In this document: positions 7,604-14,663 of the stretch, piece after piece | Position numbering within the stretch: the first letter of the stretch is position 1 | Layout of the letters: each line of letters begins with the position of its first letter | Assembly (NCBI GenBank): GCA_965372385.1 | Contig: CBDVCD010000043.1 | Coordinates: 1-17,199 of the forward strand | DNA: 17,199 bases | Source of the DNA: JASJBU01 sp965372385 | GTDB lineage: Bacteria; Pseudomonadota; Gammaproteobacteria; Chromatiales; Chromatiaceae | Direction of reading: 5' to 3' | Program-made: the position numbers and the translations under genes | The notes under the pieces: generated by a model | Seen by the model: the letters and a program-made list of their open reading frames with translations, nothing else | Database searches by the model: none | What the model was told of the DNA's origin: nothing

Positions 7604-7683
7604 TGTAGGATGTGGTGAGCTTGCGAACCGCATCAATCGTGCGTTTTCCAGTTGATGCGGTGCGTGCCTTACCGCATCCTACA
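7604..7683. repeat. Second palindromic repeat, copy B
   Basis: The left arm begins tgtaggatgtggtgag and the right arm ends ttaccgcatcctaca, giving an imperfect stem of about 30 bp with a short loop. It lies just ahead of the leader of locus 2, exactly as copy A does at target 1. Confidence 0.7.
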
Positions 7684-7721
7684 CACTGGAAACCAACAAA
7701 TAATATTCCAGGTGGTTAATC
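7666..7721 (+). promoter_or_regulatory. Conserved 5' leader of target locus 2
   Basis: Matches the leader of target 1 at 53 of 56 positions, with the same AT-rich block and an aggtgg Shine-Dalgarno-like element before the ATG. No clear -35 box. Confidence 0.5.
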
Positions 7722-8177
7722 ATGGATTTCACTGCTCTGACTGCACTGCTCGCGCCTGCCTTGCCCTATCTGGTAAAGGGCGGGGAAAAGCTGGCGGAGA
7801 TGACCGCGGAGAAGATCAGTGGGACAGCACCTGAACTGATCAAGCAAATCTGGGAACGGTTACGCGGAACGATCGACAAGAGTCCCGCGGCAAAGGAGAT
7901 TGTGGCGGATCTTGCTGAATCGCCGGATGATGAAGGGTATCAGGTGGCATTCCAAAGCAAGCTGAAAAAGATCCTGGCTGCGGATGAAGAACTTGCGCAA
8001 CAGCTCACCGAACTGTTGCAGGAGGCCGGAAAACAAACGAATTACCATGCCGAACTGCATGGGGAAGGGGCCATTGGACAGGGCGAGAATGTTGTCGTAG
8101 CCGGCAAAGGCGGAGTCGCGGTCGGCGGCAATGTGCACGGCGGAATCAACATCGGTGGTAAACCAGACAAGGATTGA
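7722..8177 (+). CDS. Stand-alone helical protein with glycine-rich C-terminal motif (candidate effector or adaptor)
   Basis: This 151-aa protein matches the N-terminus of target 1 at roughly 80 of the first 102 residues. Residues 1-105 are predicted helical with a hydrophobic start (TALLAPALPYL). Residues 115-146 are rich in Gly and Val and include GAIGQGENVVVAGKGG and VAVGGNVHGG; the same pattern recurs near the N-terminus of the next protein (residues 53-84). The gene has no NACHT, FGE domain or VR. Its stop is one base before the ATG of the NACHT gene, so the two are surely co-translated. I do not recognise a named family. Organisation and shared motif suggest a signalling partner of the receptor, as in fungal and bacterial NLR/effector pairs, but no activity can be read from the sequence. 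Confidence 0.85.
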   Translation: MDFTALTALLAPALPYLVKGGEKLAEMTAEKISGTAPELIKQIWERLRGTIDKSPAAKEIVADLAESPDDEGYQVAFQSKLKKILAADEELAQQLTELLQEAGKQTNYHAELHGEGAIGQGENVVVAGKGGVAVGGNVHGGINIGGKPDKD

Positions 8178-8178
8178 T

Positions 8179-10485
8179 ATGAGCAGGGATGAGGATCTCA
8201 AGGCGGAGCTGGAGCAGGTAAATAAAGCGCTTCATTTACAGGAGAGTCTCAAAGAGTCGCTCTCGGATGAGCTGTATGAACAACTCGTCTCACCCCTCAA
8301 GAGAAAGCTGACGGACCTGAAAAACCTCCTTGCAGGCTCGGGTGCTATCGCTCAGGGGAATGGCGCCACTGCCGCAGGGGCTGGTGGGGTGGCTGTGGGT
8401 GGCGACGTGCATGGTGATGTAACCATCAATAAGATCGTTCCCTCGGCGACACCCGTGCAGGATCTGCGCAACGCCTATCTGAACCGGATCATGCAAACCA
8501 GCGGCACTCTTTCGCTGGCGGGTGTCGATCCGGCGCTGGTGAGGCGCAGGGATGCGGAGGCCCGCCTCAGCCTGAATGCGGTCTATACCGCCTTGCTGAC
8601 ACTCTCCAGCAGAGAAAAGGACCATGCAAAGCTGCATGGGCAGGAATCGTTGGGTGAGGAAGAACGCCGTCTCTCCGCCCTGGAGCAGTTGAACCTCAGC
8701 TCACATCTGGTGCTGCAGGGTGATCCCGGCAGCGGCAAGAGCACCTTTGCCAATTTCGTGGCCTTGTGCCTGGCGGGAGAGGCGCTGGACGATCCGGACA
8801 TCAACCTGCAGCGACTGACGGAACCCCTGCCCGGTGAAGATGCTAATGAACAGGAGGAACCACAGCCTCAGCCCTGGAAACAGGGCGCACTGTTACCGGT
8901 ATTGGTGGTGTTGCGCGATTTTGCGGCAACCGGTTTGCAGAAGAGTGGAAAACCCGCAACTGCACAGCACCTCTGGGACTTCCTGGAAGCGAGACTCGAA
9001 CAGGCCACATTAGGGGATTTTGCGCCGCACCTCAGGAATGAGCTGCTGGACCAGGGTGGCCTGATCCTGCTGGATGGCCTGGATGAGGTCCCTGAGTCGG
9101 AACAACGCCGTGAACAGGTCAAACAGGCGGTGGAGGATTTCGTCAGTGTGTACCACAAGTGCCGCTTTCTGGTCACCAGTCGCACCTACGCCTATCAGAA
9201 CCAGGGCTGGCGTTTACAGGGGTTCGATGAGGCGATCCTGGCCCCGTTGAGCGATGGACAGATCCGGCGCTTCGTCAGCCGCTGGTACGAGCATGCGGCG
9301 GCGTTGGGTCATCTCAGCAGCAGCGATGCGGCTGGAAGGGCGGAATTGCTCAAGCAGGCGATCTTTGGACGGGGACGGCTGCGTGGTCTGGCGCAGCGGC
9401 CCTTGCTGCTGACCCTGATGGCGAGCCTGCATGCCTGGCGCGGTGGTAATCTGCCGGAAAAGCGCGAACGTCTGTATGCGGACACGGTGGACCTGCTGTT
9501 GGACTTCTGGGAACAACGGCAGGTCAAGCGCAACGAACAGGGTGAACCGATCCTGATCCAGCCCAGTCTGGCGGAGTGGTTGAACACTGATCAGGAGCAG
9601 GTGCGCAAGGTGCTTGAGGAGCTGGCTTACCAGGCCCATGCCTCGCAGCCCGATCTGGAAGGCACCGCCGACCTCTCCGAAGGCGAACTGGTCAACGGAT
9701 TGCTGGAGGTGAGCCCAGACCCGAACATCAAACCCAAACTGCTGATTGAGTATCTGCGGGACCGGGCCGGTCTGCTGCTGCCCAGAGGGGTGGGCGTCTA
9801 TACCTTTCCCCATCGCAGTTTTCAGGAATATCTGGCGGCCTGCTATCTGACCAACAACGATTTCCCCGAGGAGATGGCACGGCTGGCCCGGCAGGACCCG
9901 GACCGCTGGCGTGAGGTGGCACTGCTGGCCGGGGCCAAGGCGGCCCGGGGCCCCAGCTCCATTGCCTGGCAATTGGCGCACGAACTCTGTTTCCGCGAGT
10001 TGGAGGATGACAAGGTCACAGCGGACGATGTCTGGGGGGCGCAGATCGCCGCCCGCATCCTGGTTGAGACGGTGGATCTTGCCAAGCTGAGTGACGCCAA
10101 CCGGCAACGGCTTGATCTGGTCCAGCGTTGGCTTTTGAGCCTGATAGATGATGATGTCCTGCCACCTATTGAACGGGCAGAGGCGGGGGAGAACCTGGCC
10201 GTGCTAGGCGATCCCCGCTTCGATCCACAACACTGGCATCTGCCGGATGAGCCGCTGCTTGGTTTTGTGGAGATCCCGGCGGGTAGTTTTCTCATGGGCA
10301 GTGACAAACAGGATGACTCTGATGCTTTTGAATGGGAGTTGGAGCAGCATGAAGTCTTACTGCCCACTTATTACCTGGCCCGTTGGCCGGTGACCGTCGC
10401 GCAGTTTGGCAGCTTTCTCGATGAAAGCTGTTATCAGCTGTTGATGGCTGTCGAAAACCGCGTAAATATGGCGAACACTGTTTAG
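8179..10485 (+). CDS. DGR target 2, N-terminal part: NACHT NTPase and start of FGE domain, cut short by an insertion
   Basis: The start at 8179 is preceded by aagga five bases upstream and follows the previous stop by one base. Residues 1-52 are a charged helical hairpin. Residues 53-84 are the glycine-rich motif (GSGAIAQ, GGVAVGGDVHG). The NACHT has Walker A GDPGSGKST (181-189), Walker B LILLDGLDEV (295-304), a FLVTSR sensor and FPHRSFQEYLAA (543-554). The FGE domain begins near 690 (GSFLMGS, WPVTVAQF) and stops after SFLDESCYQ. The remaining residues to the TAG at 10483-10485 come from a MITE. Without the insertion the protein would be 964 aa and end in VR2. Its N-terminus differs from target 1: the MDFTALT domain is encoded separately upstream. 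Confidence 0.88.
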   Translation: MSRDEDLKAELEQVNKALHLQESLKESLSDELYEQLVSPLKRKLTDLKNLLAGSGAIAQGNGATAAGAGGVAVGGDVHGDVTINKIVPSATPVQDLRNAYLNRIMQTSGTLSLAGVDPALVRRRDAEARLSLNAVYTALLTLSSREKDHAKLHGQESLGEEERRLSALEQLNLSSHLVLQGDPGSGKSTFANFVALCLAGEALDDPDINLQRLTEPLPGEDANEQEEPQPQPWKQGALLPVLVVLRDFAATGLQKSGKPATAQHLWDFLEARLEQATLGDFAPHLRNELLDQGGLILLDGLDEVPESEQRREQVKQAVEDFVSVYHKCRFLVTSRTYAYQNQGWRLQGFDEAILAPLSDGQIRRFVSRWYEHAAALGHLSSSDAAGRAELLKQAIFGRGRLRGLAQRPLLLTLMASLHAWRGGNLPEKRERLYADTVDLLLDFWEQRQVKRNEQGEPILIQPSLAEWLNTDQEQVRKVLEELAYQAHASQPDLEGTADLSEGELVNGLLEVSPDPNIKPKLLIEYLRDRAGLLLPRGVGVYTFPHRSFQEYLAACYLTNNDFPEEMARLARQDPDRWREVALLAGAKAARGPSSIAWQLAHELCFRELEDDKVTADDVWGAQIAARILVETVDLAKLSDANRQRLDLVQRWLLSLIDDDVLPPIERAEAGENLAVLGDPRFDPQHWHLPDEPLLGFVEIPAGSFLMGSDKQDDSDAFEWELEQHEVLLPTYYLARWPVTVAQFGSFLDESCYQLLMAVENRVNMANTV

Positions 10486-10714
10486 GTGGGTTGACATTTC
10501 TCAGGCATCTGCTAGCTCAAGCTAAGACAGCGCAGCAAGCTCATGGCGGCCAGTAATTTGTATGGCCGTCTGTGGGTCAAGGAGGAGTCCCGAGCTTGCG
10601 AGGGAAGCTCCTTGAGGCTCAGGTGGCCATACGAAACAATATGCCATGAGTTTGCTGCGCGACCCCCCGCAGTTTTATTCGCCAGATTCAGGCGGTTTTA
10701 CGCCGCCGTTAACA
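10439..10714. mobile_element. 276-bp MITE-like insertion inside target 2
   Basis: The ends are inverted: tgttgatggctgtcg at the left and the complement of its counterpart (tgttaacggcggcg) at the right, alike at about 28 of the first 37 positions. A 6-bp direct repeat, atcagc, flanks it (10433-10438 and 10715-10720). It encodes no transposase. With the duplication it adds 282 bp, a multiple of three, so the reading frame is kept but in-frame stops (TAG, TGA, TAG) end translation. The TG...CA ends recall IS21-type elements, which is only a guess. The target-1 homologue is uninterrupted at the matching site, and the spacing from SFLDES to PVNYV agrees once the insert is removed. Confidence 0.8.
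10530..10660. repeat. Long hairpin at the centre of the MITE
   Basis: Arms of 18 bases at 10530-10547 and 10643-10660 pair with one mismatch. Further pairs follow inward (gtatggcc with ggccatac, tcaaggag with ctccttga), so about 130 nt can fold as one interrupted stem. Confidence 0.7.
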
Positions 10715-10755
10715 ATCAGCCAGCTGATCAGAGCTGCCGCGAGGGTGGTTTAAAT

Positions 10756-11355
10756 ATGCCGGTCAACTACGTCACCTGGCACGATGCCCTGGCCTACTGC
10801 GATTGGCTGCAACCGCAGCTCAGGAGGTTGGCTGCACAAAGGCTTGCTGGAGGAGAAGAGACAACCGACGCAGAGCTGAGATTCTGGCAGGGGCTCTCCG
10901 AGGGTGCACTGCAGGTTTCGCTGCCTTCCGAGGCAGAGTGGGAAAGGGCCGCCCGAGGTGAGGATGGACGCCTCTTCCCCTGGGGCAATCAGGCAGATCC
11001 CAATCATGCCAACTACAGTGACTCAGGCCTCGGTGATAGAAGCCCGGTGGGTTGTTTCCCCCTGGGGACCAGTCCCCTGGGTTGTGAGGAGATGAGTGGT
11101 AACCTGTGGGAGTGGACCCGGAGCCGATGGGGGGAGTATCCCTATCCAGCGGATGAGAGGCAACGCAGGGAGAGAGAGGCCCTCTCTGGCCCCGCCCGCC
11201 GGGTGTTGCGCGGCGGGGCGTTCAACGGCAGTTCGGGGGACGTCCGCTGTGCCTATCGCGACGACTACGATCCCGACAGCCGTAACGACAGCATTGGGTT
11301 TCGGGTAGTGGTGTCCCCATCGTTTTCTCTGAACGATGAAGCCTCTGAACTCTGA
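10756..11355 (+). CDS. DGR target 2, C-terminal part of the FGE domain with VR2 (separated fragment)
   Basis: This frame holds the rest of the second target's FGE domain: MPVNYVTWHDALAYCDWL, SLPSEAEWERAARGEDG, LFPWGNQ, MSGNLWEWTRSRWGEYPYP, RVLRGGAF and GFRVVVSP. It is in the same frame as the N-terminal part, divided from it by the MITE. The open frame reaches back to 10543, inside the MITE. The ATG at 10756 has a gagggtgg sequence 7 bases upstream, so a 199-aa fragment could be translated by itself. Whether such a partial lectin-like domain folds is unknown. Codons near the end are VR2, which still matches TR at every non-A position. Either the insertion is recent or VR2 has been refreshed since. 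Confidence 0.82.
   Translation: MPVNYVTWHDALAYCDWLQPQLRRLAAQRLAGGEETTDAELRFWQGLSEGALQVSLPSEAEWERAARGEDGRLFPWGNQADPNHANYSDSGLGDRSPVGCFPLGTSPLGCEEMSGNLWEWTRSRWGEYPYPADERQRREREALSGPARRVLRGGAFNGSSGDVRCAYRDDYDPDSRNDSIGFRVVVSPSFSLNDEASEL
11196..11316 (+). other. DGR variable repeat VR2
   Basis: Aligns with TR over 121 bp with 11 differences, all at TR adenines (10 A-to-G, 1 A-to-T), changing 10 codons. It is followed by nearly the same IMH flank as VR1 (ccatcg then tctctgaacgatga). Confidence 0.95.
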
Positions 11356-11371
11356 AGTTTTATGCTCAGTC

Positions 11372-11434
11372 GGTATCTCGACAGGCTGTGTAGGCGACCT
11401 ACAGGGACGTAGGAAGGTAGAACAACGCAGGAGC
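11372..11434. repeat. 63-bp repeat, copy downstream of target 2
   Basis: Identical by eye to 2308-2370. It sits at the same distance behind a target 3' end as the other copy sits behind the VR remnant. Confidence 0.8.
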
Positions 11435-11600
11435 GGTTGTCGGAGCGGGCCATGCCCGCGAAGGTTGGTGGATATAACCTTGCAGTTGCACCCTGTTCAG
11501 GACATGATCGCGCCCATGGGGACGCTCCTACAAATCAGTCCACGTAGGATGCGGTGAGCCTGGGTGCCGCATCGTTCGCGTGATTCCCCGATTGATGAGG
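11427..11600. repeat. REP-like palindrome and degenerate second palindrome, copy C
   Basis: A gcaggagc...gctccta REP-like repeat with inner ggagcgggccatgcccgcg is followed by cgtaggatgcggtgagc, the left arm of the second palindrome. The right arm and the 56-bp leader seen at the other two copies are missing, and no target gene follows. Confidence 0.65.
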
Positions 11601-11680
11601 AGCCTCTTGCACTCATAAATTGTGTAGGTACAATGAAAATATTAAGCGCGGCACTTATCTTCACTAGACTTTGATAGAGT

Positions 11681-11781
11681 GTAACTTCTCAATAAGCCGG
11701 GGCAATTCTTTAATAATCCCCCTCAATCCCCCTTTTTCAAAGGGGGTAGTCAGAAGGTGCCCCGGCTTATTGAGAAGTTAC
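11681..11781. mobile_element. 101-bp MITE with perfect 24-bp terminal inverted repeats
   Basis: The end repeats begin gtaacttctcaataagccgg and are perfect for 24 bases. An 8-bp direct repeat, gatagagt, flanks the element (11673-11680 and 11782-11789). The centre holds a C-run and G-run hairpin (cccccttttt...aaaggggg). It carries no gene. It lies between the DGR region and the chaperone operon and may have brought or removed regulatory sequence there. The parent transposon is unknown; GTAA ends with 8-bp duplications occur in the IS66 family. Confidence 0.8.
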
Positions 11782-11867
11782 GATAGAGTGCGCTAACTTA
11801 CTGAATATAGGGCTCAATTACAGCTCTCTCTTGGCCTGCCGAGGGGCAGCTGTAGCCGATAATCTTA

Positions 11868-14324
11868 ATGGCCAGAAAACGAAAGAAGAACCGCAAATCC
11901 AGGGCGGGTAGTGCAAATTTGCCGGTTAATCTTTCCCTGGAAGAACTGGAAACACAAGGCAAAAACCTACTACAGGCCGGGAAGTATAGGGAGGCAGTTA
12001 CTGCCTTCAAAAGTATGCTTCAGCAGGAGAATCGGCCGGAGTGGCTGGAGTCTCTGGCCGAGGCGTATGCAGGGCGCGCCCAGGGGTTGGCGGATAAGGG
12101 CATGTTCAAGGAGGCCGCGGTTATCTGGCGTAATCGTGCCGAATCCTGTCATCGATTTCTCGCAAAACCGGCCTATATCGAACTCTTGTTGCAAACCGGT
12201 CAGATCGAACCGGCGCTCCAACTGATTCAGCAACAGCGCCGGCAGATCGAAGAGCGGGGTTATCTGCCCAGGCTGCGCATGCTCTGCGCGGTTCAGGTGT
12301 TGGCTGGAGAGGAAGCGTTTCTGGACCTGTTCCCCGAAGATGACCCGCTGTGCCGTGATTTTCCTCTCGCTCAGGCGGCCCTGCAGGCCTATTGCAGTGA
12401 TCGAGATGCCGAAATGGAGCAGCAGTTAAAGGCCATTCCTTTCCGCTCGCCTTATCGGGACTTCAGGCAGGTTTTAAAGGCACTCTCTCTGTTGGAAAGC
12501 GACGCCGCTGGCGCTGAAGGCCTGTTGGATCGTGTCGATGCCGGATCGCCTTTTCACCCTTTATGTATTGCGATCAGGGCCAGTCAATTGCCGGGCCAGG
12601 AATTTCTGCACCACTACCAAAATATGGGCAAGGCGGAACGCCGCTTTGTCACCGCACTGAAGGGGTGGTCGGCTGAGCAGCTTCGATTGGCCTCGGAACT
12701 GTACCAGCTGGGGGGGCGTCCCAATGCGGACAGGTTGTTGCGATTTCTGCTGCGCAACAAGGAGGTCCTGGGAGATGAGTATGTGCGGGAGATCGCGATG
12801 CGAATCCTGGTCTTTCAGCCACGGGAAAAGACCGCGGTCATCAAGTCGCTGGGTCAGCTGTCCCGATTTCATCAGGATCGTATCGCTAGCTTGCGTCTGG
12901 AGGAAGCTGCACTTCCGCATGAGATCTTCAACGCCTGGTACGATCTCTGTCTGCTACTGGATCAGTCGGAGCAACACCTGGACCCGGAGAACTCTTTGAC
13001 CGAGGCACTGATTCTGCGCCGCATGACTCGGCAATGGTTAAAGAGCGAGCCACTCAATAAACCGGCTCTGGCTGCCTTGGAGCATGCCCTGAGATGTGAT
13101 CCGGACGACCAGCCCAGTTATCTGGAACTGATTCGTCTGTATCGCGGGGAACAAAAGCTGAAAGATGCACGCCGCCTGCTGGATGAGGCCCTCTCCCGTT
13201 ATCCGGAGGATACGCAAGTCTTGACGGAGGCGGTGGAGACGGCGATCGCGAGCAGCGCCTTCAAGAAGGCCACCCGCTATGCGCGCCGAGCCCTGGAGCT
13301 CGACCCCATCAACCCCAGGGTGCGGGACATCCTGTTGAATTCCCACCTGGCCCATGCTCGCAAACAGATCCAGCAAAAAAAGCTCACACTGGCGCGCAAG
13401 GAACTCGAAGAGGCTGCAAACTGGGCCCGGTCGGACGAGGCCCAGGGCCAGATCGATCTTGTACAGGCTATTCTTGAGCTGAGTGATGGTAACCGAAAGG
13501 TGGCTCATCAATGCTTTTTGTCCGGCTTCGAGCGAACGGGTGACGGGCTTGTGGGCCGCTTCCAACTGCTTATGGAAGCGGCGCGAATGGGACGCCCATT
13601 GGCCACCGTTCTGAAACAGGCGCAGCTCCCAAAACTCCCGCGACAGGTGACCCAGGAACAGGTGTTGGCGCTGATCCATGCCCTCAGCGAATCGGCGGAT
13701 GAGGATGAGGATACTCTTTTCGAGGCGCTGGAGTTCCTGGAAGCGCCCCTGAAGAGCGCTGCCAAGCTCGATTTTTCCCAGCCTGAGATGGAGCGCCTAT
13801 GCGAGACCTGGTCGCGCCTGGAACAGCACGATCTACGCACCCGTTACGCCCGGGCTGCTTTGAAGTGTTGGCCTGACACCCCGGTTTTTGTTTTTCATCA
13901 GATTGACGCCAGCCAGGAGATGTTCATTAATCTGTCTGCGCGAGATCGTCAGCAGCTGGAAAGCGCTTATCAGAGTGCGCGCGCGGATGGCGATATGCGC
14001 ACAGTGCACCGGATTGGCGAGCTGCTGGACGCGGGCATGCGTTTCATCGAGCCAGATGATGCGCCATTCGATCCCTTTGGTTTCGAAGAAAGCTCGGAGA
14101 GCCTGCCTGATGGAGAGGAACTGGAACATATCATCAACATGCTAATGGAAAGTATCGGCCCACCGGAGGTCGAGGAGATGAAGCGTGAACTGGGACCGGA
14201 AGGGGCGCGCCGCCTGTTGCGGGAAATACTCGGGGGGAATTTCGATCCAGGCAGGCTGGATGATATCCTGGGTGAGTTAGCGCAGCCGATGCCCAGCAAA
14301 CAGCCTCGCAAGAAGCTAACATAA
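11868..14324 (+). CDS. TPR-repeat protein heading a chaperone operon
   Basis: An 818-aa soluble protein with no signal peptide. It opens with a very basic stretch (ARKRKKNRKSR), followed by a helical TPR-like region near residues 27-100 (LLQAGKYREAVTAFKSML). A clearer TPR block lies near 397-510 (ALRCDPDDQPSYLELIRLY, ARRLLDEALSRYPED, ARRALELDPINPRV). The last 130 residues are acidic, with an EELEHIINMLMESIG segment. TPR repeats bind peptides or partner proteins, and some dock onto Hsp70 tails. It is the first gene of a plus-strand run ending in an Hsp70, with 30 bp to the next gene, so it probably acts as a partner of that chaperone. No heat-shock promoter was recognised. Confidence 0.8.
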   Translation: MARKRKKNRKSRAGSANLPVNLSLEELETQGKNLLQAGKYREAVTAFKSMLQQENRPEWLESLAEAYAGRAQGLADKGMFKEAAVIWRNRAESCHRFLAKPAYIELLLQTGQIEPALQLIQQQRRQIEERGYLPRLRMLCAVQVLAGEEAFLDLFPEDDPLCRDFPLAQAALQAYCSDRDAEMEQQLKAIPFRSPYRDFRQVLKALSLLESDAAGAEGLLDRVDAGSPFHPLCIAIRASQLPGQEFLHHYQNMGKAERRFVTALKGWSAEQLRLASELYQLGGRPNADRLLRFLLRNKEVLGDEYVREIAMRILVFQPREKTAVIKSLGQLSRFHQDRIASLRLEEAALPHEIFNAWYDLCLLLDQSEQHLDPENSLTEALILRRMTRQWLKSEPLNKPALAALEHALRCDPDDQPSYLELIRLYRGEQKLKDARRLLDEALSRYPEDTQVLTEAVETAIASSAFKKATRYARRALELDPINPRVRDILLNSHLAHARKQIQQKKLTLARKELEEAANWARSDEAQGQIDLVQAILELSDGNRKVAHQCFLSGFERTGDGLVGRFQLLMEAARMGRPLATVLKQAQLPKLPRQVTQEQVLALIHALSESADEDEDTLFEALEFLEAPLKSAAKLDFSQPEMERLCETWSRLEQHDLRTRYARAALKCWPDTPVFVFHQIDASQEMFINLSARDRQQLESAYQSARADGDMRTVHRIGELLDAGMRFIEPDDAPFDPFGFEESSESLPDGEELEHIINMLMESIGPPEVEEMKRELGPEGARRLLREILGGNFDPGRLDDILGELAQPMPSKQPRKKLT

Positions 14325-14354
14325 AGACGACCCAGACCAATTCGACCTATTCTG

Positions 14355-14663
14355 ATGCAAGATCCCTATCTGACACTCGGCGTCGCCCGTGATGCGACCG
14401 ATGAAATCATTCACCAGGCCTACCTCTCGGCAATCCGCCGCTGCCCGGCGGAGCAGGATCCGGAGGCCTTCCAGTCCATTCGTAGCGCCTACGAGTTGCT
14501 CCGGACTAAAAAAACACGTCTGGAATATGCACTGTTCAATACCGATCTGCCAACTCAGGCCGATCTGTTACAGCGGCTCTCGAAGGGCAGACAGCCTCAG
14601 CGTCCCGGGGTCGAACTGTTTCGGGAACTGCTCCGATGCGGCCCCTGGGTGGATAAGAAATGA
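14355..14663 (+). CDS. Degenerate J-domain protein
   Basis: This 102-aa protein starts like a DnaJ domain (DPYLTLGVARDATDEIIHQA) and continues with helix III (AFQSIRSAYELL) and a RLEYALF end. The HPD tripeptide that triggers Hsp70 ATP hydrolysis is replaced by C30-P31-A32. The zinc-finger and C-terminal domains of DnaJ are absent. It may bind the Hsp70 without stimulating it, or the contact may have changed. Its stop overlaps the start of the GrpE-like gene (ATGA), so the two are translationally coupled. Confidence 0.75.
   Translation: MQDPYLTLGVARDATDEIIHQAYLSAIRRCPAEQDPEAFQSIRSAYELLRTKKTRLEYALFNTDLPTQADLLQRLSKGRQPQRPGVELFRELLRCGPWVDKK

Noticed and set aside
10543..10755. Native N-terminus for the VR2 fragment starting at 10543
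   Set aside because: This ATG and the first residues lie inside the MITE and its hairpin, so they are not part of the original gene. The ATG at 10756 is the better restart candidate.
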